6,105 nt of DNA from Microbacteriaceae bacterium (GTDB taxonomy: Bacteria > Actinomycetota > Actinomycetes > Actinomycetales > Microbacteriaceae). The position numbers and the translations under genes were made by a program. Location: contig JAODAY010000002.1 in assembly GCA_025463665.1 (NCBI GenBank), positions 1 through 6,105 on the forward strand, written 5' to 3'. The notes under the pieces are model-generated. The model worked only from the letters and a program-made list of their open reading frames with translations. It did no database searches and was not told where the DNA came from. This document shows, piece after piece, positions 1 to 6,035 of this stretch (positions within the stretch are counted from its first letter, which is position 1; each line of letters opens with the position of its first letter).

Positions 1-186
1 GGCGCACACTGGTGGGTCATCCTGATCATCGTCGTTCTGCTGTTCGGCGCGCCCAAGCTGCCGGCTCTCGCGAAGAGCATGGGCCAGTCGATGCGCATCT
101 TCAAGAACGAGATCAAGAACAAGGATGACGACCCCGCATCGGGCACCGGCACCACCCCGGCCGGCGACCCGACGACCAAGCCGTAA
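1..186 (+). CDS. tatA: Sec-independent translocase protein TatA, 3' part (5' end outside window)
   Basis: The first 61 codons visible encode the body of a TatA protein and end at TAA (184-186). TatA forms the oligomeric pore or membrane-thinning element of the twin-arginine translocase, which exports folded proteins. Visible are the single transmembrane helix (HWWVILIIVVLLF, visible residues 3-15), then the hinge with the conserved Phe-Gly pair (F15-G16, bases 43-48) and APKLP, then the amphipathic helix (LPALAKSMGQSMRIFKNEI), and a short hydrophilic tail rich in Asp, Thr, Pro and Gly. The FG hinge, the KLP motif and the Arg-x-Phe-Lys at the end of the amphipathic helix are typical of the TatA/E type. 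The short tail and the position directly before tatC also fit TatA better than TatB. Only a few N-terminal residues appear to be missing, since TatA helices begin close to the start codon. The next gene, tatC, is in the same reading frame after a 48-nt gap, so the two are probably cotranscribed. Confidence 0.93.
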   Translation, partial: GAHWWVILIIVVLLFGAPKLPALAKSMGQSMRIFKNEIKNKDDDPASGTGTTPAGDPTTKP

Positions 187-234
187 GACCCGTGGCAGAC
201 GCTCCTCTGTCGCTCACCGAATCCCGGCCTTCTC

Positions 235-1104
235 ATGATTGACGGCGCTATTCCCGGGCCCGCGAAGCGCGGCACCGCGCGAGGCTACCGGCGACAGGGC
301 CGCGGTTCCCGTGCGACCGAGGAGCGCATGTCCCTCGGCCAGCACCTGGTGGAGATGCGCAAGCGGCTCATCATCAGTGGCCTCGCCATCACGCTCGGCA
401 CCATCGGCGGCTTCATCGTCGCTGAAGAGGTCTGGGAGTACCTGCGGCAGCCGATTCTGGCGCTGGCCGCCTCGCAGAACGCCTCGATCAACTACACGAG
501 CATCACCGAGGCCTTCGACCTGCGGGTGCAGATTGCGTTCGTGCTCGGCATTCTCGGCACGAGCCCCATCTGGCTCTACCAGATCTGGGCTTTCGTCGTG
601 CCCGCGCTCGTGCGCAAGGAGAAACGCTACGCGCTCGGTTTCTTCTTCAGTGCTGTGCCGCTCTTTCTCGCTGGCGCCTATCTCGGCTGGATCATCTTTC
701 CGCGCACGGTCACGCTCATGCTCGGCTTCGCATCGAACGAGGATGCCACGTTCCTCACGGCACGGTACTTCCTCGATTTCGTGATCAAGCTCGTGCTCGC
801 GATCGGCATCGCATTCGTGCTGCCGGTGTTCCTCGTCCTGTTCAACTTCATCGGCATCCTGTCGGCGAAGGCGATCCTGGCCGGCTGGCGCATCGCGGTG
901 CTGCTCATCGTGATCTTCACCGCACTCGCGACACCCGCCGCCGATATCCTCGCCATGGTCTTCCTCTCGGTGCCGATGGTCGTGTTGTACTTCGCCGCGG
1001 CAGGCGTCGCGTGGCTGCACGACAAGTCGGTCGCCAGACGCCTGGCCTCCTACGACGTTCCCGCAACCGGAGCCGGTAACACGGACCAGAAACCAGTTGG
1101 TTGA
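235..1104 (+). CDS. tatC: Sec-independent translocase protein TatC (start uncertain: ATG 235 or ATG 328)
   Basis: TatC is the polytopic inner-membrane receptor that binds twin-arginine signal peptides and recruits TatA. The 289-residue product has the family hallmarks: HLVEMRKRL at 37-45 (E40 and R42 match E. coli E15 and R17 in the signal-peptide site), YQIWAFVVPAL followed by KEKR at 128-131 (E129 matches E. coli E103), the TPAAD turn at 233-237, and six hydrophobic segments at roughly 45-64, 100-123, 133-155, 184-210, 219-234 and 237-262. V195 in FVLPV replaces the glutamate (E. coli E170) found in FExPV in many homologues. ATG 235 gives a strongly basic tail of about 31 residues but has no visible Shine-Dalgarno sequence. 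ATG 328 (MSLGQHL) has GAGGAG only 3 nt upstream and would match the short N-terminus of the Aquifex protein. I prefer 235 because the tail ends in ERMSL, resembling the ExRMSL or ExRMPL found internally in actinobacterial TatCs. It lies between tatA and helY, the usual actinobacterial arrangement. Confidence 0.95.
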   Translation: MIDGAIPGPAKRGTARGYRRQGRGSRATEERMSLGQHLVEMRKRLIISGLAITLGTIGGFIVAEEVWEYLRQPILALAASQNASINYTSITEAFDLRVQIAFVLGILGTSPIWLYQIWAFVVPALVRKEKRYALGFFFSAVPLFLAGAYLGWIIFPRTVTLMLGFASNEDATFLTARYFLDFVIKLVLAIGIAFVLPVFLVLFNFIGILSAKAILAGWRIAVLLIVIFTALATPAADILAMVFLSVPMVVLYFAAAGVAWLHDKSVARRLASYDVPATGAGNTDQKPVG

Positions 1105-1108
1105 CCGC

Positions 1109-3715
1109 ATGACGAGCCTCTCTTCTCCCGCCGAACGCTACGCGGCCGCGAAAAACAAGCGGCAGTACCCGATCCTCGACGCGTTCGCCGCCAAACTGCC
1201 GATCGAACTGGACCCCTTCCAGCACGAGGCTTGCACAGTCCTGGAGCAGGGCAAGAGCGTGCTCGTCGCCGCCCCCACCGGTGCGGGCAAGACCGTCATC
1301 GCGGAATTCGCCATCTTCCAGGCCATGCAGCGCAGCAAGGCGAAGGTTTTCTACACGGCACCGATGAAGGCGCTCAGCAACCAGAAGTTCCAGGAACTCG
1401 TCGCCGAGTACGGTGCCGAGTCCGTCGGCCTGCTCACCGGAGACACGAACGTCAATTCCGGGGCCCGCATCGTCGTCATGACGACCGAGGTGCTGCGCAA
1501 CATGCTGTACGCGGGATCCGACCTCCTCAGCAACCTCGCCTACGTCGTGATGGACGAGGTGCACTACCTGGCCGACCGGTTCCGCGGCGCCGTGTGGGAG
1601 GAAGTCATCATCCACCTGCCGCAGTCGGTGCGGATGGTCTCCCTCAGCGCGACGGTCTCCAACGCCGAGGAGTTCGGCGACTGGCTGCAGGCCGTCCGTG
1701 GCGACACCGAGGTCATCGTCTCCGAGGAGCGCCCCGTGCCGCTCGAGCAGCATGTGCTCGTGCGCGGCAAGCTGCTCGACCTCTTCGACGTGGCGGGTGG
1801 GCCCAACGAGAGCCGCTCGCGCGTTCCCGCGCAGGTCACGAGCACGGCCGCCAGCTCCCCGCTGACCCTCGACGGGGTCGTGAGCGACACGGCTCGTGGC
1901 GACGCGGCGTCCCGGGACAAACGGGCACGGCCCCCGGTTCCCGCCGTCGGGCTTGCGAACACGCGCGTCAATCCGGAACTCGTGCGCCTGTCCTACGGCA
2001 ACGCACGCACGACTCCCGGCGGCGGCCACGAGAGGCGGGCGAACCGCAACGGCGGTGGCCCGAAGAAGTCCGGCAGTGGATTCGGGGGGGCAGGTTCGCG
2101 CACCGATCGTCCCGCGCTCGTCGAACTGCTCGACTCCCGCAACCTCCTGCCCGCTATTTTTTTCGTCTTCAGCCGCGCGGGTTGCGATGCCGCCGTGCAG
2201 CAGGTGCTGCGCGCCGGCGTGCGGCTTACACAGAAGCACGAGCGCGACGAGATCAGGGAGATAGTCGAGGAGCGCTGTCGCACCCTTCTCGACGAAGATC
2301 TCGGGGTGCTCGGCTACTTCGAGTGGCTGGACGGCCTCGAACGCGGCGTCGCCGCGCACCACGCCGGAATGCTGCCCGCTTTCAAGGAGGTCGTGGAGGA
2401 GCTGTTCCGCCGAAAGCTTGTCAAGGTCGTCTTCGCCACCGAGACGCTCGCTCTCGGCATAAACATGCCCGCGCGCACCGTCGTGCTCGAAAAGCTCGAG
2501 AAGTTCAACGGGGAGGCGCGGGTTCCCATCACGTCGGGGGAGTTCACCCAGCTGACCGGCCGCGCCGGACGACGCGGAATCGACGTTGAGGGGCACTCGG
2601 TGATCCAGTGGGCAGACGGGCTCGACCCTCAGGCCGTGGCATCCCTCGCCAGCAGGCGCACCTACCCGCTCAACTCGAGTTTCAAGCCGACCTACAACAT
2701 GGCGGTCAACCTCATCGATCAGTTCGGGCGTGAACGCACCCGCGACATCCTCGAATCGAGCTTCGCGCAATTCCAGGCCGACCGGGCCGTCGTCGACCTC
2801 GCCCAGAAGGTGCGCAGCCAGCAGGAATCCCTCGACGGCTACAAGAAATCGATGACGTGCCACCTCGGCGACTTCACTGAATACTCCTCGCTCCGTCGCG
2901 AGCTGAGCGACCTCGAACGCAAGGGCGCCGGGCGCTCGGAGTACTCGAGCCGCAGCGAACGCGAGAAGCGCCAGCACCAGCTGAACTCGCTGCGCAAGCG
3001 CCTCAAGCAGCACCCGTGCCACTTGTGCCCCGAGCGGGAGTCGCACGCCCGCTGGGCGGAGCGTTACTGGAAACTCAAGCGCCAGACCGACCAGATCACC
3101 GCCGAGATCCGCACGCGCACCGGCGCGGTGGCGAAGGTGTTCGACCGGGTCACCGACGTGCTCACGACCCTCGGCTACCTCGAACGCAACGAGCACGGCG
3201 CCGTGACCCTCGCACCGGCGGGGCGGATGCTTCGCCGAATCTACGGCGAACGTGACCTGCTCGTCGCCGAGTCATTGCGCCTCGGCCTCTGGAACAAGCT
3301 CGACGCCCCGGCACTCGCGGCGATGGCCGCCGCCCTCATCTACGAGCCCCGGCGCGACGAGGGCCAGTCCGACGAACGCAACCTCCCCCACGGCCCGTTC
3401 CGGGTCGCGTTCGACGAGACCACGACCCTGTGGAGCGACCTCGACGATCTGGAACGCGACAAGCGACTGCCCGGCAGCCAGCCACTCGCGACGGGGCTCT
3501 GCCTCGCGATGTACCACTGGGCGCGCGGCGGCAGGCTCGACAGCGTGCTCATCGAGACCGACCTCGCTGCCGGCGACTTTGTGCGCTGGACAAAACAGAC
3601 GATCGACCTTCTCGACCAGCTCTCCGTCGTCGCCGACGCCCCCGTCGGAACGACCGCGCGCAAAGCCCTCGACGCCATTCGTCGTGGAATCGTCGCGTAC
3701 AGTTCCGTCGCCTAA
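1109..3715 (+). CDS. helY: Ski2/Mtr4-like DEVH-box ATP-dependent helicase HelY
   Basis: This 868-residue superfamily 2 helicase is probably an ATP-dependent RNA/DNA unwinding enzyme of the cytoplasm; the in vivo substrate of bacterial HelY is not settled. Numbering is from ATG 1109. RecA1 carries DPFQ 35-38, Walker A APTGAGKT 55-62, TAPMKALSNQK 83-93, TGD 110-112, DEVH 149-152 and SAT 180-182. A linker of about 100 residues rich in Gly, Arg and Ser (232-331) precedes RecA2, which carries FVFSRAGC 352-359, HHAG 417-420, FATETLALGINMP from 442 and QLTGRAGRRG 481-490. Then come winged-helix and ratchet-like regions with CHLGDF at 584, a charged coiled region, C637-x-x-C640, and a DSHCT domain from about 710 to the end. 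It is shorter than mycobacterial HelY (about 900 residues): the stretch between CHLGDF and the CxxC looks too short to hold the beta-rich arch insert, as I recall for Microbacteriaceae. A TTG at 1097 could add four residues and overlap tatC by 8 nt; neither start has a clear Shine-Dalgarno sequence. It lies 4 nt after tatC and is probably translationally coupled. Confidence 0.95.
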   Translation: MTSLSSPAERYAAAKNKRQYPILDAFAAKLPIELDPFQHEACTVLEQGKSVLVAAPTGAGKTVIAEFAIFQAMQRSKAKVFYTAPMKALSNQKFQELVAEYGAESVGLLTGDTNVNSGARIVVMTTEVLRNMLYAGSDLLSNLAYVVMDEVHYLADRFRGAVWEEVIIHLPQSVRMVSLSATVSNAEEFGDWLQAVRGDTEVIVSEERPVPLEQHVLVRGKLLDLFDVAGGPNESRSRVPAQVTSTAASSPLTLDGVVSDTARGDAASRDKRARPPVPAVGLANTRVNPELVRLSYGNARTTPGGGHERRANRNGGGPKKSGSGFGGAGSRTDRPALVELLDSRNLLPAIFFVFSRAGCDAAVQQVLRAGVRLTQKHERDEIREIVEERCRTLLDEDLGVLGYFEWLDGLERGVAAHHAGMLPAFKEVVEELFRRKLVKVVFATETLALGINMPARTVVLEKLEKFNGEARVPITSGEFTQLTGRAGRRGIDVEGHSVIQWADGLDPQAVASLASRRTYPLNSSFKPTYNMAVNLIDQFGRERTRDILESSFAQFQADRAVVDLAQKVRSQQESLDGYKKSMTCHLGDFTEYSSLRRELSDLERKGAGRSEYSSRSEREKRQHQLNSLRKRLKQHPCHLCPERESHARWAERYWKLKRQTDQITAEIRTRTGAVAKVFDRVTDVLTTLGYLERNEHGAVTLAPAGRMLRRIYGERDLLVAESLRLGLWNKLDAPALAAMAAALIYEPRRDEGQSDERNLPHGPFRVAFDETTTLWSDLDDLERDKRLPGSQPLATGLCLAMYHWARGGRLDSVLIETDLAAGDFVRWTKQTIDLLDQLSVVADAPVGTTARKALDAIRRGIVAYSSVA

Positions 3716-3718
3716 GCT
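3713..3718 (+). promoter_or_regulatory. Candidate -10 box (TAAGCT) for a leaderless lnt transcript
   Basis: TAAGCT fits the actinobacterial -10 pattern TANNNT, and its first three bases are the helY stop codon. Seven nucleotides (3719-3725) separate it from the lnt GTG at 3726, so a transcript starting 6-8 nt downstream would begin at or next to the start codon. No Shine-Dalgarno sequence is present before this GTG, which agrees with leaderless translation, common in actinobacteria. No convincing -35 box is visible near 3690, which is not unusual for such promoters. This is inference from spacing and motif only. Confidence 0.5.
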
Positions 3719-3725
3719 CTACTGC

Positions 3726-5252
3726 GTGCATCCCGCCGCGCGCCCCGCGCTACCCCTGTGGGCGGCGTTCGCCCTGGCCGCCTCGTCGGGATCCATCATG
3801 GACGCGGGATTTCCCGATCGTGACTGGTGGCCCGCGACCTTCGTGGGCATCGGCCTCGTGCTGTTCTCGCTCGTGCGCCGGAGCGCGTGGGGCGGCTTCT
3901 TCGTCGGCCTCGTGGCTGGTCTGTCGTTCTACCTCGTGCACATCGAGTGGGCATCGCTGTTTCTCGGGCTGCTGCCCATGATCGCGTTGTCGAGCCTCGA
4001 GTCGCTGTTCTTCGCCGTCGGGGCCGTCGCCATCACCCTCGCCTACCGCTGGGTGCCCCGCGTGTGGCGCTCCACCTGGGCGCGACTGCTGTTTCTACCG
4101 CTCATCGTCGCGGGCCTGTGGACCGGCCGCGAGGCCATCGCCAGCGTGTGGCCCTACGGTGGTTTCGCGTGGGGGAGGGTCGCACTCTCCCAGTCCGAGA
4201 GCCCGTTCGCGGCGCTGTTCGGCTGGCTCGGGGTTTCCGGCGTCAGCTTCGTCATGGTCTTCATCGTTGCCGTCGCCGTCGAGGCCATGCGGCTGCGCAC
4301 GGCCGATCGCGTCGTTCGGGCGGCCGTCGCGGTGGGCCTCGTGGCCGTCGTGCTCGCCATCCCTGCCTTCCCCGTCTCATCCCAGACGACGATGCGGGTC
4401 GCCGCGGTGCAAGGCAACGGCCAGGCCGGGTACTTCGACGACCGCGAGCAGGGCGACCTGCTCAAGGCGCAGGTGGACGCGACCATCCCGCTCATCGGCG
4501 AGGACGTCGACGTGGTGTTGTGGCCGGAGAGCGGCACAGACATCAGTCCGCTCGAATCCCGTTACGCCGCGCGGGTCTTCGACTACGTGAGCGAGGAGAT
4601 GGCTGCCCCCCTCGTCTCCGGCGCAATCACCACGCGCGGCGACGAGTACTTCAACAGCTCCGTCTTGTGGCTCCCGGGCGACGACGCCGTGGACTACTAC
4701 GACAAGAAGCACCCCGTGCCGTTTGGCGAGTACGTTCCCGATCGCGCCTTCTGGCGACCCTTCGCGCCCGAACTCATCGACCTGATCGGCCGCGAGTACA
4801 CGCCCGGCACCACCGACGCGGTATTCGACATCGACGGCGTCGTCGCGGGCATCAACATCTGTTTCGACATCGTCGACGACCAGTTGCTGGGCGACTCGGT
4901 ACGGCAGGGCGCGGAGATAATTTTCGCGCAGACGAACAACGCCGACTTCGGGCGCACAGACGAGAGCGTGCAGCAGCTCGCCATCGCGCGGATCCGCGCG
5001 ATCGAGCTCGGGCGCAGCGTGGTCAACATCTCGACGGTCGGGACCAGCGCGGTCATCGCCCCCGACGGGTCGACGATGGACCAGCTGCCGACCTACCGGC
5101 CGGGCGCGATGGTCGAGAACGTTCCGCTCAGCACCGTCACGACACCGGCGGTGCTACTCGGGCGGCAGCTCGAATGGCTCGTCTCCGCCGTCGGCCTCCT
5201 CGGCCTGCTCATCGCGGGCCTGGCTGCGAGAGGCAGGCGCGCGCGTGGCTGA
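3726..5252 (+). CDS. lnt: Apolipoprotein N-acyltransferase Lnt
   Basis: Lnt moves an acyl chain from a membrane phospholipid to the N-terminal cysteine of diacylated lipoproteins, the last step of lipoprotein maturation, with its active site on the outer face of the membrane. The 508-residue product has an N-terminal half with about seven hydrophobic segments (roughly 9-28, 36-50, 54-72, 76-108, 120-136, 160-188, 197-216), the Lnt signature WPYGGFAWG at 142-150, a nitrilase-like domain (about 222-470), and a C-terminal anchor (about 478-500) followed by an Arg-rich end. The catalytic triad is visible: E268 in WPES, K327 in YYDKKH, C379 in NICFD, plus E335 in VPFGEYVP. The two residues after the cysteine are Phe-Asp, where E. 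coli has Tyr-Glu. GTG 3726 is chosen because it gives a normal-length N-terminus just after the helY stop and sits 7 nt after a TAAGCT box; no Shine-Dalgarno sequence is seen. The frame stays open upstream to about 3252 inside helY, but that stretch is an overlap artefact. Its last 8 nt overlap ppm1. Confidence 0.95.
   Translation: MHPAARPALPLWAAFALAASSGSIMDAGFPDRDWWPATFVGIGLVLFSLVRRSAWGGFFVGLVAGLSFYLVHIEWASLFLGLLPMIALSSLESLFFAVGAVAITLAYRWVPRVWRSTWARLLFLPLIVAGLWTGREAIASVWPYGGFAWGRVALSQSESPFAALFGWLGVSGVSFVMVFIVAVAVEAMRLRTADRVVRAAVAVGLVAVVLAIPAFPVSSQTTMRVAAVQGNGQAGYFDDREQGDLLKAQVDATIPLIGEDVDVVLWPESGTDISPLESRYAARVFDYVSEEMAAPLVSGAITTRGDEYFNSSVLWLPGDDAVDYYDKKHPVPFGEYVPDRAFWRPFAPELIDLIGREYTPGTTDAVFDIDGVVAGINICFDIVDDQLLGDSVRQGAEIIFAQTNNADFGRTDESVQQLAIARIRAIELGRSVVNISTVGTSAVIAPDGSTMDQLPTYRPGAMVENVPLSTVTTPAVLLGRQLEWLVSAVGLLGLLIAGLAARGRRARG
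5228..5237 (+). promoter_or_regulatory. Ribosome binding site of ppm1
   Basis: The purine-rich stretch GAGAGGCAGG lies inside the last codons of lnt and ends 7 nt before the GTG at 5245. It supports this GTG as the start of the mannosyltransferase. It is the clearest Shine-Dalgarno-like sequence at a well-placed distance in the window; the other starts either lack one or have poor spacing. Confidence 0.65.
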
Positions 5253-5961
5253 CGTACTGGTCATCGTTCCGACCTTCAACGAGATCGAGAGCCTCCCTCC
5301 GCTCCTCACCCGGCTGCGCGCGGCACTGCCGCACGCCGACGTGCTCGTGGTCGACGACGGCAGCCCAGATGGCACTGGTGCCCTCGCCGACGAGATCGCC
5401 TCGAGCGACCCCGGCATCTCCGTGCTGCACCGCAGGCGCAAAGACGGTCTCGGGCGTGCATACCTTGCCGGCTTCGCCCGGGCCGCCGAGCACGGCTACG
5501 ACTTCGTCGCAGAGATCGACGCCGACGGTTCACACGATCCCGACGAGCTCGTCCCGATGCTGGCACTCGCGCGACAGGGAGCCGATCTGGTGATCGGCTC
5601 CCGCTGGGTGCCGGGGGGAGCGGTGCGCAACTGGCCGCTCGCGAGGCAGCTGATCTCCCGCGCGGGCAATACCTATGCGCGCATCGCGCTGCGCTCCTCC
5701 ATTCGTGACATCACGGCGGGCTTCCGGGTGTTCCGCACCGAGGCCCTCGAGTCGCTGGGCGACTCCGTCTCGTCCCAGGGATACTGCTTCCAGGTGGAGG
5801 TGGCGTGGCGACTCGAGCGCGCCGCCCGGCGAATCGTCGAACACCCGATCACCTTCGTGGAGCGTTCACGCGGCCGTTCCAAGATGCACTTCGGCATCGT
5901 CGTCGAGGCGCTCTTGCGCGTGACCCAGTGGGGGCTGTTGCAGCGGCTCGGACGGCGCTGA
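5245..5961 (+). CDS. ppm1: Polyprenol monophosphomannose synthase (DPM1-like GT2 glycosyltransferase)
   Basis: This 238-residue GT-A fold, family 2 glycosyltransferase probably transfers mannose from GDP-mannose to polyprenyl phosphate at the inner membrane face. The product feeds lipomannan-type glycolipid synthesis and protein O-mannosylation. Visible motifs are VPTFNE 8-13, VVDDGSPDGT 35-44 (nucleotide binding), the metal-binding DAD at 92-94 within DADGSHDP, GSRWVPGG 118-125, DITAGFRVFR 155-164, GYCFQVEVAWR 179-189, and ERSRGRSKM 206-214. This set is characteristic of dolichol/polyprenol-phosphate-mannose synthases. There is no C-terminal membrane segment, so it resembles the DPM1 type that relies on a partner or on peripheral membrane contact. 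The start is GTG with a purine-rich ribosome binding site. The 8-nt overlap with lnt implies translational coupling. In M. tuberculosis the equivalent domains form one bifunctional protein, which suggests that the two products act together at the membrane. It is the last gene before a hairpin terminator. A different polyprenyl-phosphate sugar transferase is possible but less likely given the motifs and the neighbour. Confidence 0.93.
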   Translation: MADVLVIVPTFNEIESLPPLLTRLRAALPHADVLVVDDGSPDGTGALADEIASSDPGISVLHRRRKDGLGRAYLAGFARAAEHGYDFVAEIDADGSHDPDELVPMLALARQGADLVIGSRWVPGGAVRNWPLARQLISRAGNTYARIALRSSIRDITAGFRVFRTEALESLGDSVSSQGYCFQVEVAWRLERAARRIVEHPITFVERSRGRSKMHFGIVVEALLRVTQWGLLQRLGRR

Positions 5962-5983
5962 ACCGGCACACGTTCGCGCACAC

Positions 5984-6019
5984 ACAGAAAAGGCCAGCCC
6001 GAGGGCTGGCCTTTTGTGT
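5984..6019. terminator. Bidirectional rho-independent terminator between ppm1 and rbpA
   Basis: A perfect 12-bp stem pairs 5988-5999 (AAAAGGCCAGCC) with 6004-6015 (GGCTGGCCTTTT) around a CGAG tetraloop at 6000-6003. After one G-G mismatch the stem extends by three more pairs (ACA 5984-5986 with TGT 6017-6019). The GC core carries an A-run on the left and a T-run on the right, so the hairpin reads as a stem followed by a U-tract on either strand. It begins 22 nt after the ppm1 stop and ends 16 nt from the end of the convergent rbpA, as expected for a terminator serving both genes. Confidence 0.9.
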
Positions 6020-6035
6020 CGGATCGGGTCGTACG

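Noticed and set aside
1097..1108. TTG 1097 as the helY start
   Set aside because: It would add only four residues (MVDR) and overlap tatC by 8 nt without a Shine-Dalgarno sequence. ATG 1109 is the simpler choice, though the TTG cannot be excluded.
214..1110. 298-codon minus-strand frame covering tatC
   Set aside because: Its product is dominated by Glu, Asp, Arg and His, the complement of a membrane-protein gene. It has no ribosome binding site and no domain, and tatC on the other strand is unmistakable.
1802..2101. Gly/Arg/Ser-rich linker of HelY as a sign of insertion or foreign DNA
   Set aside because: The frame is continuous, there are no repeats or target-site duplications, and HelY proteins from other actinobacteria also carry a variable basic linker between the two RecA domains.
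917..3196. Very long open frame on the minus strand (759 codons) opposite helY and the end of tatC
   Set aside because: The plus strand has all helicase motifs in one frame. The antisense product is low-complexity, rich in Arg, Glu, Val and Leu, with no recognisable domain. High GC at third codon positions commonly produces such mirror frames.
3252..3725. Upstream extension of the lnt frame by about 158 codons inside helY
   Set aside because: This part translates to a Ser/Arg/Pro/Thr-rich sequence typical of an out-of-frame reading of helY. The normal Lnt N-terminus begins at GTG 3726.
3827..5593. 588-codon plus-strand frame running through lnt into ppm1
   Set aside because: It is Arg-rich and low-complexity and lies in another frame of two well-supported genes, so it is a GC-driven shadow.
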